Source: Rhodoferax fermentans (GTDB lineage: Bacteria; Pseudomonadota; Gammaproteobacteria; Burkholderiales; Burkholderiaceae_C). Taken from it: a DNA stretch of 64,000 nucleotides. The notes beneath the pieces were generated by a model. That model did not search any database. It worked only from the letters and a program-made list of their open reading frames with translations, and was not told where the DNA came from. Location of the stretch: the NCBI RefSeq assembly GCF_002017865.1, contig NZ_MTJN01000002.1:2170001-2234000 (forward strand). Reading direction: 5' to 3'. Positions 28,401-36,037 of the stretch are shown in pieces. Numbering within the stretch: position 1 is the stretch's first letter; the number at the start of each line of letters is the position of its first letter. A program made the position numbers and the translations under genes.

Positions 28401-29159
28401 TTTGGACGCTCTGACCTTCTCTCGGCTATACGGGCAAATATTGACACACACCGGCCATACGCAACGGCGCCAAACATGTGGATGGACGCTGATCCCGTGC
28501 CAGGAATTCGTCACGCGTTTGAGGCCTTCTTGAGATTGGGTGCTGCTGAGCAAGCCCAAGTACTTCATTCACGAGGTGATCTTGAGCTCTACCTGCTTGA
28601 GACGGTTCGCGCAGCATGCGCAAGCATCGTTGCCTTAGCCCCAATGATGAGGCGGCTTGACATAGATTGTGAGGACGACATTTCCGGGGTCTTGCTGCAA
28701 GTCTTACGCTCGCGTTTGACGCTAACTCAATGGGCAGTAGCAGACCAGTCTCGCGGTGGATTTTCCAAAAAAGGCGGTGTTGGAGAGCGAGACATCGTCA
28801 TTAGTAAAGACACTGCAACACTTGCTGTGCTTGAGGCACTCATCGCTGACGCGGTCTCAACTGGCAATCTCACATCGCACTTCAAGAAGTTGCTGGGGTA
28901 TGACACCTGCCGATTCTTCTTTCACATTACCTATGCCCGTCGGTCGAACTGTGCGGACATTCTTGCTCATCTGCGAACTGCATGCGCCAGCCCCCCGACA
29001 GGATTCAGCCATATTCGCACCGAACCATTGGACGACTATGATTCCATGCCTGTGGGCTTTAAGGCTTACTACGAGATTGACTCCCGTAATGTTGTTGTCG
29101 TTTTTCTGGCATTGGAGATAGGCCAACCTGTTCAACGGGCCGCTGCTGCAATGACATAA
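25491..29159 (+). CDS. Large protein of unknown family; helical-repeat body and possible C-terminal nuclease-like domain
   Basis: 1222 residues from ATG 25491, preceded by GGGAGGAAG. I do not recognise the family. Residues ~790-1020 contain TPR-like helical pairs (LFYRGIAELKKTDGNPAAAE and FRALAMARLDRKREALVVLT). The last ~130 residues contain GERDIVIS (E1099, D1101), then LEAL (E1115), then HFKKLLGYDTCRFFFHITYA. Acidic residues on adjoining strands followed by a helix recall a degenerate PD-(D/E)xK nuclease, but the lysine is not where expected, so this is a weak inference. No signal peptide or membrane segment. It stands alone between two related repeats in a defence-rich region, which makes a single-gene defence system possible. 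Confidence 0.6.
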   Translation: MVRRIESNQVPAETRSMLRERLARFLPAHSMPRGGLDLTVRPPVSDKELVDLLLNLEFLPGDDIGRARALYEEAAQRQALTWTAPPPEPVATSAAIEENERGAPSGQIAVSVQVIPDCPSFDGLFPPPSFDELLARGWIRQTWGRFSVPDELRIACRRQPQAAGTAFKLLVEALYRDVFKQREGFSPEGDLQVIANGIVTEQFRPSEVTCVSRPWIAARLWDAPVVASNCSGIDDAQQRLSRWIDSWTLLNCPSFSISSYLEPASFEEFVKSGLAVLAADSTTPGWAEFREAARAPITLLYPHRAAHVENVVSPVPATTVERVDWMSRGLAEQTFHEYLETKGSSLLDALLNEIQEATFDPKHLASRLMEFVVKRPVLLQQLVLRVRQAPVLLADMLMVPATCPLACSLIARWEYNTGGWNRDFQAQANDTTAMLAFEDAIALLGEHLDAERVPATELAALYRYIYELASNPRKRFRHFATLPLLRQELASAATSIQDAVFAALVASASSGTDKMTGFCAALDFISDGGGVDRIDPSEIVSLYLDNLLLHTERGGLTQLGLPAAQSFVFLALRCEERLRSRFLGAIDVRAWLQAEPTAPDEQPSVRNLLARRIRAHIRLLSRATAGWPTEVPNELVDALSSAVHAGATDQPQRGRVDAFVPGPGFGCNWGEEEPIALDLAKALRRLQGNSLQRLVTELCQIDEPIALAGIIANTPVAVHEQIKRRLQSLNPENAPEVWNWSALQARVDALLNAELPEVAEVFIAAERETRTWGPVRGREIATIRATLRMLMLRQDWPAITSYSLPENLGEALRREGEDLLLFYRGIAELKKTDGNPAAAEAMFLELTQRNRGVTSYRINLFACRVSRLLSGNSFGILSGDALTQAKRYLAEAQQETRPLIQHSPADLKALDVNRAMLLMAVGQPLESLQVLMDLTDANNDASIEGFRALAMARLDRKREALVVLTQAESAFGRSDLLSAIRANIDTHRPYATAPNMWMDADPVPGIRHAFEAFLRLGAAEQAQVLHSRGDLELYLLETVRAACASIVALAPMMRRLDIDCEDDISGVLLQVLRSRLTLTQWAVADQSRGGFSKKGGVGERDIVISKDTATLAVLEALIADAVSTGNLTSHFKKLLGYDTCRFFFHITYARRSNCADILAHLRTACASPPTGFSHIRTEPLDDYDSMPVGFKAYYEIDSRNVVVVFLALEIGQPVQRAAAAMT

Positions 29160-29187
29160 ACACCCATGACGCCACTGAGGGGATAAA

Positions 29188-29245
29188 GCGTATTTTTAAT
29201 TTTGCGGCTCATGAAGTGAAGTGTATTCACGGCGATGGGGCTCAA
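29188..29245 (+). repeat. Imperfect repeat, copy B (downstream of the 1222-residue gene)
   Basis: Begins GCGTATTTTTAATTTTGCGG and continues with CTCATGAAGTGAAGTGTATT. Same orientation as copy A 4.3 kb upstream, with conservation fading after about 41 bases. The two copies bracket the LysE remnant and the 1222-residue gene. Confidence 0.7.
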
Positions 29246-29547
29246 TCTCGGTAGAACGATGGCAGAACTGCGCTTAGAGAAAGAAGCCATCATGCAATAG
29301 CTCTTCGCGGCAAGCGCAAAGTACTCACCTTCGACCGTCAGCAAGATTCCCTTGCTGAAGTCATGGGCGATGGGGTTTGGGGTCAGGGACGTTAAGTAGA
29401 ATGAAAACTTGGTGTGCTATGGAGTCTCAACATATGCTTCCCGTCGTCTCAACTTTTGCATCCACCCCTTGCGTAAGTCTTTGTTTTTTTAAGAGCTGAA
29501 ATCTCATGTTACGGGTCTAGCTACAGCGATTGCGATAAATGCAACGG

Positions 29548-29581
29548 TTGACAAAATTTGATATTATCAGAGACTTGTCAA
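29548..29581. promoter_or_regulatory. Inverted-repeat operator before the XRE-ImmA/PIN operon
   Basis: TTGACAA at 29548-29554 and its reverse complement TTGTCAA at 29575-29581, 20 bases apart and flanking a TATTAT box (29562-29567). It ends three bases before the AGGAGG ribosome-binding site. The layout fits autorepression by the HTH protein. Confidence 0.6.
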
Positions 29582-29594
29582 CTAGGAGGTCACG

Positions 29595-30653
29595 ATGATT
29601 CATGATCGTATCCGTCGAGCGCGCGTGCTGCGGGGCCTCACTCTTGAAGTTCTTGCACAGCGCCTCGGCGACATTTCCAAGCAGGGTTTGAGCAAATTCG
29701 AAAAGGGTGAAAGTGCACCCAATTCGACCCGCATCCTGCAACTATCCAAAGCGCTTGGCGTAAAGCCGGAGTATTTTTTCAGGACCGATGCGGTTGAACT
29801 TGGGCCGCTGGAGTTCCGCAAGCTCGCAAAGATGCCCAATTACCGTCAGCAACAGGTGGCGGAGCAGATGCGCGAGCACCTGGAGCGGTACGTGGCACTG
29901 GAGGGCTGTTTCGACGTAACCGACGGCCTGGTACAACAGTTGCCTCCACGCTCTTTGCCGATCAAAGGCATTGACGAGGCCGAAGTTGCTGCACAGCGCT
30001 TGCGCGACCGTCTGCAAATTGGCAACGATGCCGTTGCGAACCTCACCGACCTGCTGGAAGAACACGGCATCAAAGTGGCATTGCTTGACGGTGTGGCCGA
30101 CTTTGACGGCGCCTGCGCCGCCACCGACGACGAGAAGCATGTACTGATAGCGCTCAACCGCAACCGCCCAGGCGAACGCATGCGCTTTACCGCAGCCCAC
30201 GAACTAGGCCACTGGGTCATGGCGTTCCCAGATGGCATGAGTGAGGCCGACAAAGAAACTGCTTGCCATCGCTTTGCGGGTGCTTTCCTTTACCCTTCTG
30301 ACAAGGTTTTGTTGGACTTTGGCTCACACAAGCGCTCCCGCGTCTACCCCGTGGAACTGCTCAATGCCAAGCGCCGTTATGGTGTCTCCATGCAATTGGC
30401 GTTGCGGCGCCTGAAAGATCTGCATCTGCTCACCGATGCGGGCTACAGCCATGCGTTCATTGAATTCAGTCGCAATGGTTGGCGCAGCGCGGAACCTGAA
30501 CCGCTGCGTGCAGAACAGCCGCGGCGCTTTGAGTCTTTGGTGTTTCGCGGTCTGGCCTCTGACCTGTTCAGCCCCTCGCGCGCGGCGGAATTCATGCAGT
30601 GTCGAGTGGATGAGCTGGACCCGGCGCTAAACCGTCTGCCAGAAACCGCATGA
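29595..30653 (+). CDS. XRE-ImmA fusion: HTH regulator with metallopeptidase domain
   Basis: 352 residues. The N-terminal HTH_3 domain (RIRRARVLRGLTLEVLAQRL, then KQGLSKFEKG) spans residues 1-65. The C-terminal half carries the ImmA/IrrE zinc site H202-ELG-H206 with a downstream glutamate-bearing helix (KETACHRFAGAFLYP). Such fusions act as antitoxin-like autoregulators that can inactivate themselves. It starts at ATG 29595 behind AGGAGG, and its stop overlaps the PIN gene as ATGA, so the two form an operon that looks like a toxin-antitoxin pair. Confidence 0.88.
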   Translation: MIHDRIRRARVLRGLTLEVLAQRLGDISKQGLSKFEKGESAPNSTRILQLSKALGVKPEYFFRTDAVELGPLEFRKLAKMPNYRQQQVAEQMREHLERYVALEGCFDVTDGLVQQLPPRSLPIKGIDEAEVAAQRLRDRLQIGNDAVANLTDLLEEHGIKVALLDGVADFDGACAATDDEKHVLIALNRNRPGERMRFTAAHELGHWVMAFPDGMSEADKETACHRFAGAFLYPSDKVLLDFGSHKRSRVYPVELLNAKRRYGVSMQLALRRLKDLHLLTDAGYSHAFIEFSRNGWRSAEPEPLRAEQPRRFESLVFRGLASDLFSPSRAAEFMQCRVDELDPALNRLPETA

Positions 30654-31141
30654 CACAACAGGTCTATATCAGCGACACCAATATTTGGATCGACTTCCGC
30701 AATGCGGACCTGCTCGACGCGCTGTTTGACCTGCCTTTTCAACTCTGCTGCACTGACTTTGTACTGTCAGAGCTGCAAGATTTTGACCCGCAAGCGCTGC
30801 GCCAGCGCGGTCTCTTGGTGCATGGCCTTGACGAACGCGCAACTGCCCGATTGTTTGGCCTGATGACCGCGCACAACAACAGCTCTTTGGCAGATGTGTC
30901 GTGCTACTTGCTGGCACAGGAAACCGGCCATCCGTTGCTCACGGGTGACGGGCGCCTGCGCAAGCAGGCCGTACATGACGGCTTGCAGGTGCATGGTGCG
31001 TTGTGGCTGCTGGACCAACTGGTGGCATACCAAGTGACTTCACGCCATGCCGCCGCACTTGGGCTCAAAAGCATGCTGGATCTTGGCGCACGCCTGCCCC
31101 CCACCGAATGCCAGGCCAGGCTAAGAGACTGGCAAACCTGA
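30650..31141 (+). CDS. PIN-domain protein, probable toxin ribonuclease
   Basis: 163 residues with the acidic PIN pattern: D9 in ISDTNIWIDF, an early glutamate in LSELQDFD, D in SLADVSCYLLA and D in LLTGDGRLRK. PIN proteins are metal-dependent ribonucleases and are often the toxin of a pair. The partner is the XRE-ImmA protein directly upstream, an arrangement seen in COG2856-type pairs. The target RNA is unknown. Confidence 0.85.
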   Translation: MTQQVYISDTNIWIDFRNADLLDALFDLPFQLCCTDFVLSELQDFDPQALRQRGLLVHGLDERATARLFGLMTAHNNSSLADVSCYLLAQETGHPLLTGDGRLRKQAVHDGLQVHGALWLLDQLVAYQVTSRHAAALGLKSMLDLGARLPPTECQARLRDWQT

Positions 31142-31143
31142 AA

Positions 31144-31157
31144 CCCGCAGATGCGGG
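31144..31157. terminator. Short hairpin between convergent PIN and dsrE genes
   Basis: CCCGCAGATGCGGG forms a 6-bp GC stem with a two-base loop, within a 22-bp gap between two convergent stop codons. No T run, so the terminator role is tentative. Confidence 0.35.
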
Positions 31158-31163
31158 CCGCGA

Positions 31164-31520
31164 TCAGAACGTGATCACCTTGTCCGCTTGCAGCGTCCAG
31201 TCGGCCAGTTCCGGCAGGGTGCCAATGCTGACGCCGGGACTCAGCGGCAGCTCTGCCAGGCCACGCGCCAGGGCGCAGGTGCGGCACAGCTTGATGGGCA
31301 CACCCTCATTCACCAGCAGTTCCATCAGGCCCTGCAGGCCGTTGCCACTACCGTCCACCTGGTTGGGCAAACCGGCCACGACCGCGTCGGACATCAAAAA
31401 CAGACGAAGCTCGGGCCGATCGCCGTCCCGCCCGACCAACGCTGTAGCTAACCGCAGGGCCGAAAGACAGCGCTCGCTGCCATAAGGTGCTGCGTGAACG
31501 ATGATGAGGATGTTTTGCAT
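31164..31520 (-). CDS. DsrE/DsrF-family protein
   Basis: 118 residues: MQNILIIVHAAPYGSERCLS at the start and the cysteine pair CRTCALARG near residue 80, both typical of DsrE-like sulfur-carrier-fold proteins. A clear ribosome-binding site (TGGAGGAA) precedes ATG 31520. The start lies inside the 3' part of the hsdS reading frame, which overlaps it by about 170 bases in another frame. The function may be sulfur relay or an accessory role; it is not obviously tied to the RM operon. Confidence 0.82.
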   Translation of the reverse strand: MQNILIIVHAAPYGSERCLSALRLATALVGRDGDRPELRLFLMSDAVVAGLPNQVDGSGNGLQGLMELLVNEGVPIKLCRTCALARGLAELPLSPGVSIGTLPELADWTLQADKVITF

Positions 31521-33312
31521 GGTGTTCCTCCAGAGTTGCGGGGCCCAGAAGTGTGGCCTCGGATGCTTGGGCAAAAGCTGGTGTCTTCTGCGCAAGGACG
31601 GGCACACCAGAATCAACACTGTCCACCAGCGCCTCGGCCAGCTGGGCTTGGGTGGATTGGCTGGCGGCCAGGCGGGCGCGTAACTCGGCGCACAGGTGAC
31701 GCAACTGGGTGACGCGGGTGACGATGCGGGCCAATTCGTTCAGTGGCGGGAGCGGAATGAGTAGCGAACTAAGAATTTCGAGGTTGATGTTCTTCTGAGC
31801 AGTAGCAGGGGCAAATGCGAGCAAGTCAGCTTTTGCCGTTTCTACAAATAGCAAGAAATACTCGACATTGCCCATTGCACGCGCAGGCACAAAGCCTACG
31901 ACGCTGTCTGGGAAGCAACTGTCGAAACCGAGGGTGGCCGATTCCGCAATATTGGCTGCGATCGTGATGCACAGCGTTCCCTTCGGCCACATTCGACTTT
32001 GTTCAAGCCCAAGGTCGCTGTAGTAAGAGTGGACTTCCTGAACAACGCCCTTGGCGCGCGAAACCTCTCCGGTTTGGATGAGTGGGTACTTCGGTGGATT
32101 GAATAAGGCAGGATCGTTGCGTGGTCGGTGCTTGGACTTGCCTCGACCAAACTCTCCAAGTTCCGGAAACCGCGCCCAACACCACCCCGGAGGCAAGGCA
32201 AACGGCTGTTCATCCTCGGCAACTGGTGGCAGGGGTTTGTCGCGTTTGATCTTGCCTTGGGCGATGAGTTGGTCTTTTTCGGCGCGGATTTTTTGCAGCA
32301 GGGCGCTGGCGGGTTCGTCTTGCGGGTCTTGGGGGACGAGCAGGCCGCGCACGGCGAGTTGCAGGATGGTTTGCTCCAGCGCATCCACGGCTTGAGGGCG
32401 GTCGAGCAGCAGGTCGAAGTAGCAGGCCACTCGTTGCCAGTTCTCGGCCAGTTGTGCGGGGGTGTCGCTGTCGGTGAGCGCGCCGAGCAGGGTGGCAACG
32501 AGTTGGGCGTGCTGCGCGGCTTCAAGCTGGCCTTTGACTTCGAGCGCGTCACACAGCCGCATGAGTTCTTCGACGCGGGTAACGATGCGGGATTGTTCGG
32601 CGAGGGGCGGCAGCGGGAACACACAATGCTTCAACTCGGTCATGTTGATCGAAGCCAGGTTGGTCGTCTGCTTTGCCGAGAATGCGAAATAGGCACGGGC
32701 AACAGGCGAGTTCAGAAAAAGTTGCGCCCATTGCGGATTCCATTCGGCGCTGGTGCCACGCACTTTGAAAACATGGTTCTGATGCAAGCACGTTGGCAAC
32801 TCGTCACGCCAGATTGCGGTACGCCCAACTTTGTCCCAGTCGCCACCTTCAGTAATCAACAAATCACCGCTGACCAGTTGAAACCGGTCTAGCTCGGAGC
32901 TGTCAATTACCACGTTTTTTATCGAGCTTAGTTTCAGGTGCCAGCGCTGCACATTGGCTACGCGCAGGTAAGGCAACAAGAGGGGCGAGGCGATGAGTGT
33001 TTTTCGGCCCAAGGTGACACCACTGGAAATTAGAGCCAGATCGCCAAACCTTGCCCACTTCCACCCCACCGGCAACCCAAACGGCTTTTCCTCCTCCGTG
33101 ATCTCCGCCAGCGGCTTGTCCCGCTTGATCTTGCCCGCCGCAATCAACCGGTCTTTCTCCACCCGAATCTTTTTCAGCAGTTCACTCGCAGGCTCGTCAC
33201 CCGGGTCTTGCGGCACCAGTTTGCCCTGCACCGCCAGCGTCAGGATCAGCTCGCGTAGCCGCGCCACACCACCGGGAGCAGTGGCCAGTAGATTTATATT
33301 TAATAGCAACAT
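31348..33312 (-). CDS. hsdS: Type I RM specificity subunit, with readthrough C-terminus
   Basis: The frame has 654 residues. Two TRDs are each preceded by a conserved block (LVPQDPGDEPASELLKKIR and LVPQDPQDEPASALLQKIR) with EKDxLIAxGKIKRDKPL, and followed by helical spacers ending PPLAEQSRIVTRVEELM and PPLNELARIVTRVTQLR. Normal proteins of this type end soon after AAQSTQAQLAEALV, here near residue 575. The last ~75 residues are read through the start of the dsrE gene and have the composition of a wrong frame. So the natural stop was probably lost by a deletion or recombination near 31550-31580. DNA recognition should still be intact. Confidence 0.85.
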   Translation of the reverse strand: MLLLNINLLATAPGGVARLRELILTLAVQGKLVPQDPGDEPASELLKKIRVEKDRLIAAGKIKRDKPLAEITEEEKPFGLPVGWKWARFGDLALISSGVTLGRKTLIASPLLLPYLRVANVQRWHLKLSSIKNVVIDSSELDRFQLVSGDLLITEGGDWDKVGRTAIWRDELPTCLHQNHVFKVRGTSAEWNPQWAQLFLNSPVARAYFAFSAKQTTNLASINMTELKHCVFPLPPLAEQSRIVTRVEELMRLCDALEVKGQLEAAQHAQLVATLLGALTDSDTPAQLAENWQRVACYFDLLLDRPQAVDALEQTILQLAVRGLLVPQDPQDEPASALLQKIRAEKDQLIAQGKIKRDKPLPPVAEDEQPFALPPGWCWARFPELGEFGRGKSKHRPRNDPALFNPPKYPLIQTGEVSRAKGVVQEVHSYYSDLGLEQSRMWPKGTLCITIAANIAESATLGFDSCFPDSVVGFVPARAMGNVEYFLLFVETAKADLLAFAPATAQKNINLEILSSLLIPLPPLNELARIVTRVTQLRHLCAELRARLAASQSTQAQLAEALVDSVDSGVPVLAQKTPAFAQASEATLLGPATLEEHHAKHPHHRSRSTLWQRALSFGPAVSYSVGRAGRRSARASSVFDVRRGRGRFAQPGGR

Positions 33313-33336
33313 GCGCTTGTTTTATGAGGGCTAGAG
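33293..33336 (-). repeat. Comamonadaceae-type intergenic repeat, degenerate copy at the DUF1016/hsdS junction
   Basis: TTTAATAGCAACATGCGC, then TTTATGAGGGCTAGAGG. It contains both the hsdS start codon and the stop codon of the upstream gene. Confidence 0.55.
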
Positions 33337-34413
33337 GCCAATTTCTCTTGTATTTTCAAGCAGCGCCCGATCACGGGTCAGCTCGGCTTGTAGCTCGGCC
33401 TCGGTGGGCAGCCAGGGCTGGTAGCGGCTGGCAAAAATTTGCTCGCTGCCCGCCAGCAGGGAGTAACGGGCCACGGCCTCGTTGCGTTCGGAACACAGGA
33501 TCAGCCCGATGGTGGGGTTGTCGCCCGGCTGGCGCACTTGTTCGTCAAACACGCGCACGTACATGTCGAGTTGACCCACGTCTTGGTGGCTGAGCTTGCC
33601 GACTTTCAGCTCGATGAGCACAAAACATTTGAGGATGTAGTTGTAAAAGACCAGATCGACAAAGGCGTCTTCGCCCTCAATGCGCAGGTGGCGCTGGCGG
33701 GCTACAAAGGCGAAGCCTTTGCCCAGCTCCAGCAAGAACTTTTGCAACTGGTCAAGCAGGCCTTGCTCCATGTCTTTTTCGTACCAGCTGGCCTGCGGTT
33801 GGCCGTCCAGAAACTCCAGAATGTAGGGGTCGCGAATGAAGTCGCGCGGGCTGAGTGGTGCATCGCGCTGGATCAGGGCGCTGGCTTCGGCTTTGACACC
33901 GTCCTGATCCTGGCTGGAGAGGAGGCGCTGGTAATACAGGGTGCTGATCTGTCGGTCAAGCGCCGCCACGCTCCAGGTTTGGCTGACGGCCTCAAGCGCA
34001 TACCACTGGCGGGCGGCTGGGTCTGGCACGCGCATGATGGCTTTGATGTGCGACCACCCCAATTCGCTCCACGGCGTGGAGCGAATCTCGTTGTGAGGAA
34101 AGGTCTGATAGAACTGGCGGTAATTGCGCAAACTTTGTACAGCAAAGCCGCTACCAAACTCCGCCGTCAAGCGCTGCGCCAGAACTTGCAAGGTTTGCGC
34201 ACCATAAGCGGCGCGATCTTGCCCACCCTGTTCATGTTCCACGATCAACCTGCCCACCTGCCAATAGGCCTGCACCATGGCCTGGTTGACGCTGCGCTTG
34301 GCTTGCTGGCGGGCTTGCTGGAGAACGCCTTGAATTTGGGCGTACAGCGTTTCTGCCGAATTGACCACGGGTGCGCCCGTGCTGGCGCTTAAGTCGGTGC
34401 TTTGTTTCTTCAT
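33331..34413 (-). CDS. PDDEXK nuclease-domain protein (DUF1016/YhcG type)
   Basis: 360 residues. The N-terminal DUF1016_N part (VNQAMVQAYWQVGRLIVEHE, then FGSGFAVQSLRNYRQFY) precedes the C-terminal nuclease domain, where D in DAFVDLVFYN and ELK in CFVLIELKVGKL form the D...ExK site. YhcG-like proteins often sit inside type I RM and other mobile clusters, where they are thought to act as extra nucleases. Here it lies between hsdM and hsdS, separated from each by a short repeat copy. Confidence 0.88.
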   Translation of the reverse strand: MKKQSTDLSASTGAPVVNSAETLYAQIQGVLQQARQQAKRSVNQAMVQAYWQVGRLIVEHEQGGQDRAAYGAQTLQVLAQRLTAEFGSGFAVQSLRNYRQFYQTFPHNEIRSTPWSELGWSHIKAIMRVPDPAARQWYALEAVSQTWSVAALDRQISTLYYQRLLSSQDQDGVKAEASALIQRDAPLSPRDFIRDPYILEFLDGQPQASWYEKDMEQGLLDQLQKFLLELGKGFAFVARQRHLRIEGEDAFVDLVFYNYILKCFVLIELKVGKLSHQDVGQLDMYVRVFDEQVRQPGDNPTIGLILCSERNEAVARYSLLAGSEQIFASRYQPWLPTEAELQAELTRDRALLENTREIGL

Positions 34414-34453
34414 GACAAGACCTTCTTTGCAAGCGGAGATTCACTCAGGTTTG

Positions 34454-34487
34454 ATAGCAACATGCCCATATTCAATAAGGGCCAGAG
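34454..34487 (-). repeat. Comamonadaceae-type intergenic repeat, copy at the hsdM/DUF1016 junction
   Basis: TAGCAACATGCCC, then ATATTCAATAAGGGCCAGAG. It supplies the last codons and the stop of hsdM. Confidence 0.55.
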
Positions 34488-35941
34488 AGCGATTTGGACA
34501 AAATATTGCGCAACTCATCGCGCAGCGCCTGGGCCTCGGCTTGCAGGCGGTTGTAGTCGGCCAGCAGCTGCGCCGGGTCGTGGCTGACCGCATCGACCGC
34601 GTGGGGGTTTTTCTGGTCCAGGTTGTAGTTGGCGGCCTTGATCTGCGCAATGCTGACCTTCCAGGCGCGTTCGTTTTCAACGCGTGCGGCAAAGCCGTCT
34701 GCCTCGTTGCCCCACCAGGCTTTTTCGGCGTCAAACTCTTCGATACGGATGGGTTTGGTCTTGTTGTAGGTCTTGACGCCCGCCGGGTACGGGTGCTCGT
34801 AATACCAGACGTCTTGGGTCGGGGTGCCTTTGGTGAAAAACAGCAGGTTGGTCTTGATGCCGGTGTAGGGCGCAAACACGCCGTTGGGCAGGCGCACGAT
34901 GGTGTGTAGGTTGCACTCACTCAGCAGCTGTTCCTTGATGCGGGTTTTGACACCTTCACCAAACAAGGTGCCGTCAGGCAGCACCAAGGCGGCGCGGCCA
35001 TGGGTTTTGAGGATGTGTTTGATGAGCACCAGGAACAAATCCGCGGTTTCTTTGGTGCGTACGTCGGCCGGGAAGCCTTGCTCGATGCCCGGCTCTTCGA
35101 CGCCGCCAAAGGGCGGGTTGGTGAGCACCACGTCCACGCGGTCGGCCTGGGTGACTTCGCGCAGCGGGCGGGCCAGGGTGTTGCCGTGCTGGATGAGGCT
35201 GGGCACCTCGATGCCGTGCAGCATCAGGTTGGTGACACACAACATGTGGGGCAGCTGCTTTTTCTCGACGCCGATGATGCTGTTTTGCAGCACCGCCTCT
35301 TGCTCGGTGTTGTGGACTTGCTGGCGCAGGTGTTCGATGGCGCAGACCAAGAAGCCGCCGGTGCCGGTGGCGGGGTCGAGCACCTTTTCACCCAGGCGCG
35401 GGTTGACCATGTCGACCATGAACTGGGTGACGGCGCGTGGGGTGTAGAACTCGCCCGCGTTGCCAGCGCTTTGCAAATCTTTGAGGATTTTTTCGTACAG
35501 GTCGTTGAACTGGTGCCGCTCGGCCTGGCGGTTGAAGTTGATGGTGTTGAGCTTGTTGATCACCTGGCGCAGCAGGTGGCCACTTTTCATGTAGTTGTAG
35601 GCGTCTTCAAACACACCCCGCACCACGTAGCCACGCGGGTTGCGCCGGGAGTCACCGCTGAGGCTTTTGAGCGTGGCAAAGAGTTCATTGTTGACAAAAC
35701 TCAGCAGCACGTCGCCGGTCATGCCCTCGGCGTCCTGCGCCCAGTTGCGCCAGCGCATGGATTCGGGAATGGGGCTTTGGTAGTGGTCGCGGGTGAGTTC
35801 CAGCTCTTCTTCGAGCGCGTCAAACACTTTGAGGAACAAGAGCCAGGTGAGTTGCGAGATACGTTGCGCGTCGCCGTCGACGCCGCTGTCTTGGCGCATC
35901 ACGTCCTGGATGGATTTGATGACGCTGGAAAGGTTGGACAT
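34472..35941 (-). CDS. hsdM: Type I RM methyltransferase subunit, second system
   Basis: 489 residues. HsdM_N helical domain (SQLTWLLFLKVFDALEEELE), SAM-binding motif DPATGTGGF near residue 188, catalytic NPPF near residue 277 (NPPFGGVEEPG). Same role as the first hsdM but clearly a different subfamily. The C-terminal residues (SGPY) are encoded by a repeat copy. Third gene of the minus-strand operon hsdR - ATPase - hsdM - DUF1016 - hsdS. Confidence 0.95.
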   Translation of the reverse strand: MSNLSSVIKSIQDVMRQDSGVDGDAQRISQLTWLLFLKVFDALEEELELTRDHYQSPIPESMRWRNWAQDAEGMTGDVLLSFVNNELFATLKSLSGDSRRNPRGYVVRGVFEDAYNYMKSGHLLRQVINKLNTINFNRQAERHQFNDLYEKILKDLQSAGNAGEFYTPRAVTQFMVDMVNPRLGEKVLDPATGTGGFLVCAIEHLRQQVHNTEQEAVLQNSIIGVEKKQLPHMLCVTNLMLHGIEVPSLIQHGNTLARPLREVTQADRVDVVLTNPPFGGVEEPGIEQGFPADVRTKETADLFLVLIKHILKTHGRAALVLPDGTLFGEGVKTRIKEQLLSECNLHTIVRLPNGVFAPYTGIKTNLLFFTKGTPTQDVWYYEHPYPAGVKTYNKTKPIRIEEFDAEKAWWGNEADGFAARVENERAWKVSIAQIKAANYNLDQKNPHAVDAVSHDPAQLLADYNRLQAEAQALRDELRNILSKSLSGPY

Positions 35942-35970
35942 GGGTTGTTGTGGTTTTATATGAAAAATCG

Positions 35971-36019
35971 GGCTCTAGCCCTTTTATAAAAAGGGCTAGT
36001 AGCTATTTAATAAATAGCG
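35971..36019 (-). repeat. Comamonadaceae-type intergenic repeat, copy at the ATPase/hsdM junction
   Basis: A perfect hairpin CTAGCCCTTTT-ATA-AAAAGGGCTAG (35975-35999) followed by TAGCTATTTAATAAATAGCG, itself a second small hairpin. Confidence 0.75.
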
Positions 36020-36037
36020 TTTGGTGGCTGTGGCAAG

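Larger units (their letters stand above)
29160..29594. other. Gene-free stretch with repeat copy B and an operator
   Basis: Holds repeat copy B (29188-29245) and, at its right end, the inverted repeat before the XRE-ImmA gene. Between 29250 and 29545 no gene is supported. Confidence 0.45.
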
